Assembly (NCBI GenBank): GCA_903930195.1
Contig: CAIYXH010000125.1
Location: forward strand, 1-22,100
From: an uncultured Actinomycetes bacterium
GTDB lineage: Bacteria; Actinomycetota; Thermoleophilia; Gaiellales; Gaiellaceae
Length of the DNA: 22,100 nt
Reading direction: 5' to 3'
Shown here in pieces: positions 7,577 to 13,889 of this stretch. Each line of letters opens with the position of its first letter. Position 1 is the stretch's first letter. A model generated the notes under the pieces. That model was not told the DNA's origin and made no database searches. It was given only the letters and a program-made list of their open reading frames with translations. The translations under genes and the position numbers were made by a program.

Positions 7577-8641
7577 ATGCCCTCGCTCTCGACGGGTCCC
7601 GAGGTCGCGCTCTTTCTCGTCGCCGCGATCGTGACCTGGATCGCCGGGATCGCGCTCTCGCAGACGACCGACACGCTTGACCGGCGCTTCGGGCTCGGTG
7701 ACGCGCTCGGCGGGATCGTCCTCCTGGCGGTCGCGGGAACCCTTCCCGAGATCGCGATCACGGTCTCGGCCGCCGCGAGCGGGCACCTCGAGCTCGCCGC
7801 CGGCAACCTGATCGGCGGGATTGCCGTGCAGACGATGGTGCTCGTCATCTGCGACTTCGCCGTCTCGCGCACGCAATCGCTGAGCTTCCTCGTCGGGTCG
7901 CTCGAGCCGGTGCTCGAGGCGCTGATGGTGGTGGTCGCCGTCTCGGGCGTGCTGATGGGGGCGGTGCTCCCGGCCTCGACGCGGATCGGCCCGGTCAGCC
8001 CGGCGTCGATCTTCATCGTCGTCTCGTGGCTCGCCTGCGTCACCGTCGTCAACCGGGTACGCCGCTCGCCGTCGTGGAAGGTCGAGGCGCCGGGCTCGAA
8101 GCCCGGCCGGCCGTATCGCCGCGTCGACCCACCTGCCTCGAAGACGGCGAAGCAGCGCCGCAGCGTGCCCCCGCGGCTCGCGCTGCCGGTCTTCGGCCTC
8201 GGCTGCGTCTTGACGCTCTTCGCCGGGTACGTGCTCGAGTCGAGCGGCAATTCCCTTGCCACCAAGGCCGGGATCAACGGCGTGATCTTCGGCGCGACGG
8301 TGCTCGCCGTCGCCTCGGCGCTCCCCGAGATCAGCTCCGGGATCGCCGCCGTGCGCCTCGGCGACCACAAGCTCGCGGTCGCCGACATCTTCGGCGGGAA
8401 CGCCTTCCAGCTCTGCCTGTTCCTCGTCGCCGACCTCATCGCGGGGCGCCCCGTCCTCTCGGCTGCCGGCGGCCCGAACGGGTGGCTCGCTGCTCTCGGC
8501 GCCGCGCTGACGATCGTCTTCGCCTTCGGGGTGATCGTGCGCCCGTCGCGGACATATGGGCGACTCGGGCTCGACTCGATCGTCGCGCTCCTCCTCTTCG
8601 CACTCGGGATCGCCGGGCTGTTTGCCGTTCAGCACGGGTGA
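7577..8641 (+). CDS. Na+/Ca2+ exchanger-like cation antiporter (CaCA family)
   Basis: This 354-residue integral membrane protein is predicted to exchange Ca2+ (or another divalent cation) for Na+ or H+. Two homologous halves each hold an alpha-repeat with the cation-coordinating acidic motif: GTLPEIAITVSAA in the first half and ASALPEISSGIAA in the second. Each is followed by a Gly/Asn-rich helix (AAGNLIGGIAVQT and VADIFGGNAFQL). About ten hydrophobic segments can be counted, with a charged cytoplasmic loop in the middle (RRSPSWKVEAPGSKPGRPYRR). It lies in the co-directional run after glcDEF with short gaps. Ion specificity is not predictable from the sequence. Confidence 0.85.
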   Translation: MPSLSTGPEVALFLVAAIVTWIAGIALSQTTDTLDRRFGLGDALGGIVLLAVAGTLPEIAITVSAAASGHLELAAGNLIGGIAVQTMVLVICDFAVSRTQSLSFLVGSLEPVLEALMVVVAVSGVLMGAVLPASTRIGPVSPASIFIVVSWLACVTVVNRVRRSPSWKVEAPGSKPGRPYRRVDPPASKTAKQRRSVPPRLALPVFGLGCVLTLFAGYVLESSGNSLATKAGINGVIFGATVLAVASALPEISSGIAAVRLGDHKLAVADIFGGNAFQLCLFLVADLIAGRPVLSAAGGPNGWLAALGAALTIVFAFGVIVRPSRTYGRLGLDSIVALLLFALGIAGLFAVQHG

Positions 8642-8669
8642 CGCCCAACGCTGCTGCTCTACTACGGCC

Positions 8670-8963
8670 ATGAGCGGCAGCGACGTGACGGAGTGCATCG
8701 TCGACCTGCCGTCGGGTGTCGAGGCGCCGTTCGAGGTCTATCTCAACGGCATCCCGCAGACCGCAGGCACGGACTTCCGCATCGACGGCCGCACGCTCGT
8801 CTTCCCGCGGACGATCGTTCCCGAGGCGAAGATGTCGAAGCTTCAGTGGGTGCTCGTCACCTTCGGGATCACCGCCGGCCACGCGAAGCACGACTCGGTC
8901 GACGTGATCTACAGCCGGGACGGCCGGCGCCTGGTCGCCACCGGGCTCCGTCCGCGCGCCTGA
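8670..8963 (+). CDS. small conserved-looking protein of unknown function
   Basis: This 97-residue soluble protein is not one I recognise. It lacks a signal peptide and membrane segments. Composition and spacing of hydrophobic residues suggest a beta-rich fold; the segment VYLNGIPQTAGTDFRIDGR resembles the beta-hairpin style seen in some phage-tail or adhesin repeats, but this is only a likeness. Third codon positions are strongly G/C, which supports real coding. The ATG at 8670 is chosen because longer in-frame starts would overlap the antiporter gene. It is 28 bp after that gene and probably the last member of the transcript. Confidence 0.65.
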   Translation: MSGSDVTECIVDLPSGVEAPFEVYLNGIPQTAGTDFRIDGRTLVFPRTIVPEAKMSKLQWVLVTFGITAGHAKHDSVDVIYSRDGRRLVATGLRPRA

Positions 8964-9040
8964 GGCCGCACGACGCCTGACACGCGTCCAAGGCGACCTT
9001 CCGCAGCGCCAGGCATCATGGGTGTTGGGGCGGGGTGCGC

Positions 9041-9060
9041 TACAATAGTCACCTTGGTGA
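9041..9060 (+). promoter_or_regulatory. -10 element and TetR-type operator candidate upstream of the TetR gene
   Basis: TACAAT (9041-9046) matches the -10 consensus at 5/6 positions. It is followed after 2 nt by TCACC-TT-GGTGA (9049-9060), an inverted repeat with perfect 5-bp arms that would cover the transcription start. This is the classic arrangement for TetR autorepression. No good -35 is seen. The position also shows that translation must start downstream, at GTG 9077. Confidence 0.55.
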
Positions 9061-9076
9061 TCAAAAGGACGTGGTT

Positions 9077-9715
9077 GTGACGGTCGCGGCGACAGGTCTA
9101 CGACAGCGGAAGAAGGAACGGACACGCCAGACCATCGTCGATGTCGCCATCCGGCTGTTCGCGGAGCAGGGCTACACCGAGACCACGCTCGTCCAGATCG
9201 CGGAAGAGGCCGAGATCGCGACGAGCACCTTCTTCAACTACTTCGCGTCGAAGGTCGACATCGTCTTCGTGACCTACGATGCCGTGCTCGAGAGCGCCCG
9301 CCAGCGCGTGCTCGCACGGCCCGGGGGCGAATCGGCGACCGATGCCGTCGCGGCCTGGCTCGGTGAGGATCTGCCCCGGATCGAAGCGCCGTACGGCAAG
9401 GCGATCCAGGAGGTGCCGACGATCATCGAGGCGGTGCCCGAGCTCGTCACCGAGGCGCGGCTCCGCACGGCGCTGCTCGAGGACGTGCTCGCGGAAGCCT
9501 TCGCCCGCGACTTCGACGAGCCGCCGCACGGCGTTCGCGCCCGCGTGATGGCGGCGATCGTGAACAGCGAGATGACCCTGGTCTGGAACGCCTGGTACGC
9601 CCAGCACTCCTCGGACGTCGACTTCGACCCGAGCGAGCTCTTCGTGCTCAAGGCCGAGAGCGTCAAGCACGCCCTCGCCGCTGCGCTGCCGATCGTCGTC
9701 GCGCTGGATCTGTAG
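9077..9715 (+). CDS. TetR/AcrR-family transcriptional regulator
   Basis: This 212-residue regulator has an N-terminal TetR helix-turn-helix (about residues 9-60: RKKERTRQTIVDVAIRLFAEQGY, then TSTFFNYFASK). The helical C-terminal ligand-binding/dimer domain shows no recognisable ligand signature. I chose GTG 9077 because AAAAGGA at 9063-9069 lies 7 nt upstream; a longer frame from 9035 would begin upstream of the -10 element. The inverted repeat at 9049-9060 suggests autorepression. Controlled genes are unknown: the upstream run has its own orientation and the next genes are convergent. Confidence 0.9.
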   Translation: MTVAATGLRQRKKERTRQTIVDVAIRLFAEQGYTETTLVQIAEEAEIATSTFFNYFASKVDIVFVTYDAVLESARQRVLARPGGESATDAVAAWLGEDLPRIEAPYGKAIQEVPTIIEAVPELVTEARLRTALLEDVLAEAFARDFDEPPHGVRARVMAAIVNSEMTLVWNAWYAQHSSDVDFDPSELFVLKAESVKHALAAALPIVVALDL

Positions 9716-9735
9716 CTCACCAGGCCGGCTGTCGA

Positions 9736-9818
9736 GGGGCTGTCCCCGAAAGGGACTGTCCCGGTGTGCGTGTCGTGGCCCGGACAACCGGGACAGCCCC
9801 CCAATCCGGGACAGTCCC
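9736..9818. repeat. cluster of four GGGAC(N)GTCCC-type palindromes, REP-like
   Basis: Four related arms are present. A is GGGGCTGTCCCC (9736-9747), B is GGGACTGTCCCGG (9752-9764), A' is GGGACAGCCCC (9790-9800) and B' is CCGGGACAGTCCC (9806-9818). A pairs perfectly with A' (11 bp) and B perfectly with B' (13 bp). Each core is also nearly self-palindromic around one base, so nested pairing B-A' and A-B' works too, with a wobble or mismatch. It lies between convergent genes. It resembles a repetitive extragenic palindrome or a bidirectional terminator. Confidence 0.65.
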
Positions 9819-9849
9819 TATAGGCGACGGCGAGGCCGGGTATGACAAA

Positions 9850-9898
9850 GGGGCAGAAGGGACGCTAGAGACATAACGCCTCACGCCCTTTCTGCCCC
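9850..9898. terminator. bidirectional terminator hairpin between convergent genes
   Basis: GGGGCAGAAGGG (9850-9861) pairs with CCCTTTCTGCCCC (9886-9898), with one bulged base, around a 24-nt loop. It lies between the TetR gene (+) and the molybdenum hydroxylase gene (-), 15 bp from the latter's stop codon, so it could end transcription from both sides. There is no clear U-tract on either strand. Confidence 0.55.
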
Positions 9899-9912
9899 CG
9901 ATTGCCGTCGTC

Positions 9913-12306
9913 CTACGCTTGTAGGAGCCCGCGGATGTATGCCGGCAGGAGCGGCAGTGTCCGCGGCATCTTGCCCGTGGCATCGAACACGGCCGACGCG
10001 ATCGCGGCGTGGACGAAGCCGTTAGGGCCTTCGCCGCCGCCGCCGATGGTTCCGACGCTCGGGTTGCTGATGATGATCGTCTTGATCGTCGGTGCATCGG
10101 CAATGCGCAGGATGGGGAAGCTGACCCAGTCGCGGTCGGTGACGCCGCCCTTGTTGAAATGGACCTCTTCGTGGAGCGCTTCGCTCGTGCCCATGATTGC
10201 TCCACCTTCCATCATTCGCTGCAGCTGCTTCGGGTTCACGACGATGCCCGGATCGATGGCGTTCGTCAGATTCGTCACCGTGATCTTGCCGGTCTTGGGC
10301 ACGACCTTGATCTGAGCGATGCAGGCGTAGTAGCTGCCTTCGCGCAGCATCACGCTGCAGCCCTGACCGACAAGCGGCGTCGATCCGGTCGTAGCTGCCT
10401 TGGGGCTCGGTGACGGCCGTGTCTCCCACCCCGACGCGTTCTTGACGGCGTTGATGACGTTGACCAGCCGAGTGTCGGTTGTGTTCTTGATTCGGAACTG
10501 CAGTGCGTCCGTTTTGGCGGCTGCTGCGAGTTCGTTCATGAATGCCTCGCGACCGAAGTTTTGCTGTCGCTGAGCAGGAGTTCGCATGCTGTGGCCGCGC
10601 ATGCCGATCTGCGTATTGAAGTCAGCCTGCGTGGGGTCGGTTCCGAGCTGGTATGCCCCGAATGCCTGCTGAAGCTGATTCGGCACTGCGTCGTAGACCG
10701 GGCTATCGGACAGGCTGTTCGGGACGCTCCCGATCCAGCCGGGTGTCGGATTGGCAGCTCCCGGGGGAGTGATCGTCGGTAGACCCGCGAGCAACGCCCC
10801 GACCATTCGGTCGTCCTGCATCGCTGCCATGTAGTGATTGGCATTCAATGCAACCAGGTTGCCACTCGCGTCGAGCCCACCCTGGAGCGTCGAGATATTC
10901 GGCTCGTGCTGTGTCGACCATTGCAGGTCGTCCCAGCGCATCCACTGGAGCCTCACCGGCTTCTTGACGATCGACGAGATGATCACCGCCTCTTCCTCTG
11001 CGCCGGTGCTGCCGCCGTTCGAGCGGCCATAGTGCCCGGATCCTTCGAAGTTGCGGACGATGACGTTGTTCGGTGACGTGTTCATCATCATCGCGATCAA
11101 CGTCCGGCAGGGCTGTGTCGCCGACAGGTGCGCGTACACCCAGATCGTGCCATCGCTACGGACATCGGCGACAGCGCAGGTCGGCCCGATCGGAGCGTGC
11201 TTCGCGTACGGGAACTCGTAGCTTGCGGACAGCGTCTTCGCGGCACTGGCCAGCGCCGTCGACGTATTCCCGCTCTGAACGCCCACACTCGGGGGTGTCC
11301 AGTTCCCTTCACGGAGCGTGGAATACAGATTGCCGTTTCCAGGCAGTCCTGACCAGTTCGTCCACTTCGACTTACTGGCGAGAATAGTGGCCGCCTGAAT
11401 GGCCTGGTACTCCTCGGGGTCGACTACCGCCAGCAGGTTGCCTTTGGAGACGATCTGCGTGTTCGGGAACGACCTCTTGTCCAGCTCGCCGGCCGAGATC
11501 AGGCTTGAGCCCAGCGTCGGGGGATGAACGACACGGGCATGAAGCATGCCCGGGAGCCGAACATCGCCGATGTACGTTGCGGCTCCGGAGACGATGCCGG
11601 GAATCGTTCGCATCGGGATCGACGTGCCCACGATCTTGTACGCGCTGACCGGCTTCGTCGGAGGAGTGCCCGTGACCGTCTGCCCGAAGAACACGCCTGT
11701 CAGCGGTCCTGAGATCGGGATCTTGAGGTCGAGGTCCTGGTTCGCTACGAGCTTGCCGTACGTGATGCTGCCACCACCACCGGAAACAACCCCGTTCGTG
11801 ACGGTCAGGTTCGCGACCGGCACTCCCAAATGCTCCGATGCCAGAGCGAGGAGTGCTTGATAGACGTACGCGGCGGCGAGCTTGGTGTTCGGCATTCCGC
11901 CGCCCATGAAGCCGTAGGAAGCTCCGCCGCCGGGAGTCCGGTCGGTGTCGCCCATGACGACCTGCGTGATCGCGGAGTAGGGAACGTTCAGCTCCTCGGC
12001 GGCCATCATCGGTAGGGCAGTACTCGCTGACCCCTGGCCAAGCTCGGTCGGCCCGAACCTCATGGTGATCGTGTTGTCGGGATTGATATCGAACCAGGAG
12101 CTCGGCAGGGTCGGGTCGAGCGAGTTCGTCGCCGTATTGAGCTGGACGACATCTGCGGCCTTGGCCACCTTGGCCCCGACTCCGGCGACACTCGCCCCGA
12201 CGATCAGCGCACCTGTGCCCTTCACGAAGCTGCGGCGGGTCAGCACCGCGCCGAAGATGTCCCACGTACGGGACTCGTTCTGGATCTCTCTCTCAGAGGT
12301 CGTCAT
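9913..12306 (-). CDS. Tat-exported molybdopterin-binding large subunit of a xanthine oxidase-family (IorB-like) hydroxylase
   Basis: This 797-residue catalytic subunit binds molybdopterin-cytosine-dinucleotide-type cofactor and should hydroxylate an aldehyde or N-heterocycle using water. A twin-arginine signal (LTRRSFVKG, R24/R25, then a hydrophobic stretch and AKA) predicts export as a folded holoenzyme. Family landmarks include FGPTELGQGSASTALPMMAA, GGASYGFMGGG, the Mo-pterin region FEGSGHYGRSNGG, and a C-terminal GGGGEGPNG with the catalytic Glu position. The domain organisation resembles isoquinoline 1-oxidoreductase beta subunit. The ATG (12304-12306) overlaps the small-subunit stop by 4 bp. 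Base composition is noticeably less GC-rich than in neighbouring genes, with many T/A third positions, suggesting acquisition or different selection. The substrate is unknown. Confidence 0.9.
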   Translation of the reverse strand: MTTSEREIQNESRTWDIFGAVLTRRSFVKGTGALIVGASVAGVGAKVAKAADVVQLNTATNSLDPTLPSSWFDINPDNTITMRFGPTELGQGSASTALPMMAAEELNVPYSAITQVVMGDTDRTPGGGASYGFMGGGMPNTKLAAAYVYQALLALASEHLGVPVANLTVTNGVVSGGGGSITYGKLVANQDLDLKIPISGPLTGVFFGQTVTGTPPTKPVSAYKIVGTSIPMRTIPGIVSGAATYIGDVRLPGMLHARVVHPPTLGSSLISAGELDKRSFPNTQIVSKGNLLAVVDPEEYQAIQAATILASKSKWTNWSGLPGNGNLYSTLREGNWTPPSVGVQSGNTSTALASAAKTLSASYEFPYAKHAPIGPTCAVADVRSDGTIWVYAHLSATQPCRTLIAMMMNTSPNNVIVRNFEGSGHYGRSNGGSTGAEEEAVIISSIVKKPVRLQWMRWDDLQWSTQHEPNISTLQGGLDASGNLVALNANHYMAAMQDDRMVGALLAGLPTITPPGAANPTPGWIGSVPNSLSDSPVYDAVPNQLQQAFGAYQLGTDPTQADFNTQIGMRGHSMRTPAQRQQNFGREAFMNELAAAAKTDALQFRIKNTTDTRLVNVINAVKNASGWETRPSPSPKAATTGSTPLVGQGCSVMLREGSYYACIAQIKVVPKTGKITVTNLTNAIDPGIVVNPKQLQRMMEGGAIMGTSEALHEEVHFNKGGVTDRDWVSFPILRIADAPTIKTIIISNPSVGTIGGGGEGPNGFVHAAIASAVFDATGKMPRTLPLLPAYIRGLLQA

Positions 12307-12815
12307 GACGCTCCCTTCACCATCGTCTTCGCCGCCTCCTGGATCGCTTCGATGATCGCGGTGTAGGTGCCACACCGGCAGAGGTGCCCGTTCATCGCCT
12401 GCTTGATCTGCGTCTCCGACGGGTTCTTCGTCGTCGCGAGCAGATCCGCAGCCTGAATCAGCATCCCGTTCTGGCAGTAGCCGCACTGCGGGACCTGTAC
12501 GTCGATCCAGGCCTGCTGCAGGGGGTGCAGATCCGGAACCGCGGAGCTCGTCCCGCGCTCCTTCGCCCAGAGCCCGGGGAGCCCTTCGAGCGTGGTGACT
12601 TCCTTCCCGCTCACTGCGGCCACCGGGGTGACGCACGAGCGGATCTCCTTGCCGTCCAGCAGCACCGAGCAGGCACCGCACTGTGCGAGACCACAGCCGA
12701 AGCGGGGCCCGTGCAGGTGCAACTCGTTGTGCAGGACGTACAGGAGCGGTGTGTCGAGGCTGGCGGACACTCCGTGGGAGAGTCCGTTCACCTTGATCTT
12801 CAGCTTGCTTGCCAT
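12303..12815 (-). CDS. (2Fe-2S)-binding small subunit of the molybdenum hydroxylase (IorA-like)
   Basis: This 170-residue electron-transfer subunit passes electrons from the Mo centre to the acceptor. All eight cluster ligands are present: plant-ferredoxin-type C41, C46, C49 and C61 (FGCGLAQCGAC, then RSC), and helical-domain C111, C114, C146 and C148 (CGYCQNG, CRCGTY). It has no signal peptide, so it would be carried across the membrane by the Tat signal of its partner, as known for other two- or three-subunit Tat-dependent molybdoenzymes. The ATG has GGAGGG about 9 nt upstream. The gene is first in a two-gene operon with a 4-bp overlap. Neither an FAD subunit nor an XdhC/MobA-type maturation factor is adjacent. 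Confidence 0.93.
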   Translation of the reverse strand: MASKLKIKVNGLSHGVSASLDTPLLYVLHNELHLHGPRFGCGLAQCGACSVLLDGKEIRSCVTPVAAVSGKEVTTLEGLPGLWAKERGTSSAVPDLHPLQQAWIDVQVPQCGYCQNGMLIQAADLLATTKNPSETQIKQAMNGHLCRCGTYTAIIEAIQEAAKTMVKGAS

Positions 12816-12874
12816 CCTCCAGTTCCCTCCAGTCGCGACTCAAACGTGATTTGGCATGAATCGAACGTGCGAAT

Positions 12875-12969
12875 GGTTCCAAATTATTACGAAACCCTCA
12901 GCTGTCAAGCCGCCGTTTGGGTGGGATGACAGATGCCCGTTTCGGTGATACCGTTCTGTAGTTGGAACC
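12875..12969. repeat. divergent TTGGAACC motif pair in the shared regulatory region
   Basis: GGTTCCAA (12875-12882) and TTGGAACC (12962-12969) are perfect 8-bp reverse complements, so each divergent transcript carries TTGGAACC in its own sense near its likely start. Each copy is also preceded in its own sense by GTTTCG, 7 nt upstream on the minus strand (12890-12895) and 17 nt upstream on the plus strand (12939-12944), a difference of one helical turn. This suggests a common regulator but could be chance. Confidence 0.4.
12881..12908 (-). promoter_or_regulatory. candidate promoter of the molybdenum hydroxylase operon
   Basis: On the minus strand an exact TTGACA (+ coordinates 12903-12908) is followed by an AT-rich TAATAATTT stretch (12881-12889). 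TAATTT gives a 16-bp spacer. The AT-rich block is rare in this genome region, which adds weight. The resulting leader to the small-subunit ATG would be about 60 nt. Confidence 0.5.
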
Positions 12970-13006
12970 GGTCCAGGTTTTCTGAAGCACGAGACGGAGG
13001 AGCCTT

Positions 13007-13492
13007 ATGAGCGCGTCAACGGGTCGTTTCTCGCGTGGTGTCGCAGTCGCCGCAGCGCTCACGCTCGCGGTGGTGGCGGCTCCGGTCGCAGGGGCGGCCA
13101 TCCGGCACACGACTGCGCCAAAGGCCGTAGCCGCGCAGATCACCGTCACGTTCACCGACCGAGCGATGAAGGTCAGCTCGACGACGCCGCAGGCCGGCAC
13201 GACGACCTTCGTCGTGGTCAATCACGGCAAGAAGGGTCACGTCCTGACGGTGAAAGGCCCGGGCGTGAAGGGCGCGCACACCGCGACCATCGCGGCGGGC
13301 AAGCAGGCGAAGCTGACCGTCAAGCTGAAGTCCGGGACCTACATGCTGGCCGACCCCGTCGGCCTCGGCGCCTACGCCGTGCAGTTCGTCGACGTGATCC
13401 CGGCGACCTCCGTCTCGAGTGGGGGCGGTGACAGCGTCACCGGCCCGACCGTGACCTTGCCGCCGATGTGCGGCGGCCCCTACACGCCGTAG
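13007..13492 (+). CDS. secreted cupredoxin-like protein lacking the type 1 copper ligands
   Basis: This 161-residue exported protein has a signal peptide to about residue 30 (ending VAGAA) and a plastocyanin-like beta domain: TTTFVVVNHGKKGHVLTV (H78 at the usual first ligand site), then KSGTYMLADPVGLGAY. In copper-binding relatives the second motif reads roughly GTYxYxCxxxxH with a later Met. Here the Cys position is D116 and no His or Met follows, so type 1 copper binding looks lost. An isolated Cys lies in a short C-terminal tail (PPMCGGPYTP). The start ATG has GGAGG about 6 nt upstream. It leads an operon with a c-type cytochrome 4 bp downstream, implying a periplasmic redox or scaffold role. 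Confidence 0.75.
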   Translation: MSASTGRFSRGVAVAAALTLAVVAAPVAGAAIRHTTAPKAVAAQITVTFTDRAMKVSSTTPQAGTTTFVVVNHGKKGHVLTVKGPGVKGAHTATIAAGKQAKLTVKLKSGTYMLADPVGLGAYAVQFVDVIPATSVSSGGGDSVTGPTVTLPPMCGGPYTP

Positions 13493-13496
13493 GCCA

Positions 13497-13889
13497 ATGC
13501 GGCGGAGGCAGTGGATCGCCGTCGCCGTCGTGGCGCTCGGCTCTCTCGGTGCGGCGGGGTCGCTCGCGCTCGGCGCGACGAAGCCCAAACCCGCGCCGAC
13601 TCCGGTCCAGCTCTACCGGACGTACTGCGGCGTCTGCCACGCCTTCGCCCCGGCGGCATCGGCCGGGTTCGGCAGCAGCAAGAAGAGCGGGCTCGGAACC
13701 GACGGGGGGCCGAGCTTCAACCAGCTGCGCATCCCGTACGCGTACACGATCCAGGCGATCACCGAGCCCACCGGCGGGCATGAGCGAGTTCGGCTCAAGG
13801 TGACGCCGAAGCAGCTCACGAAGATCGCGACGTACCTCGCGGCGGCGACGAAGCAGAATCCGCTGCCGGCGATGCCGACCGACGGGTGA
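13497..13889 (+). CDS. small secreted c-type cytochrome
   Basis: This 130-residue exported monoheme cytochrome has an N-terminal signal/anchor (RRRQWIAVAVVALGSLGAAG), a heme-attachment motif CGVCH (residues 44-48) in YRTYCGVCHAF, and a C-terminal helix VTPKQLTKIATYLAAAT typical of class I cytochromes c. The loop that normally supplies the axial Met (just before the last helix) reads PTGGHERVRLK and has no Met. H95 is the nearest alternative; the only later Met is M126 in the tail. Heme may therefore be His/His or five-coordinate. It starts 4 bp after the cupredoxin-like gene without its own ribosome binding site and overlaps the next gene, so translation is coupled. It is a plausible acceptor for the divergent molybdenum hydroxylase. 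Confidence 0.85.
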   Translation: MRRRQWIAVAVVALGSLGAAGSLALGATKPKPAPTPVQLYRTYCGVCHAFAPAASAGFGSSKKSGLGTDGGPSFNQLRIPYAYTIQAITEPTGGHERVRLKVTPKQLTKIATYLAAATKQNPLPAMPTDG

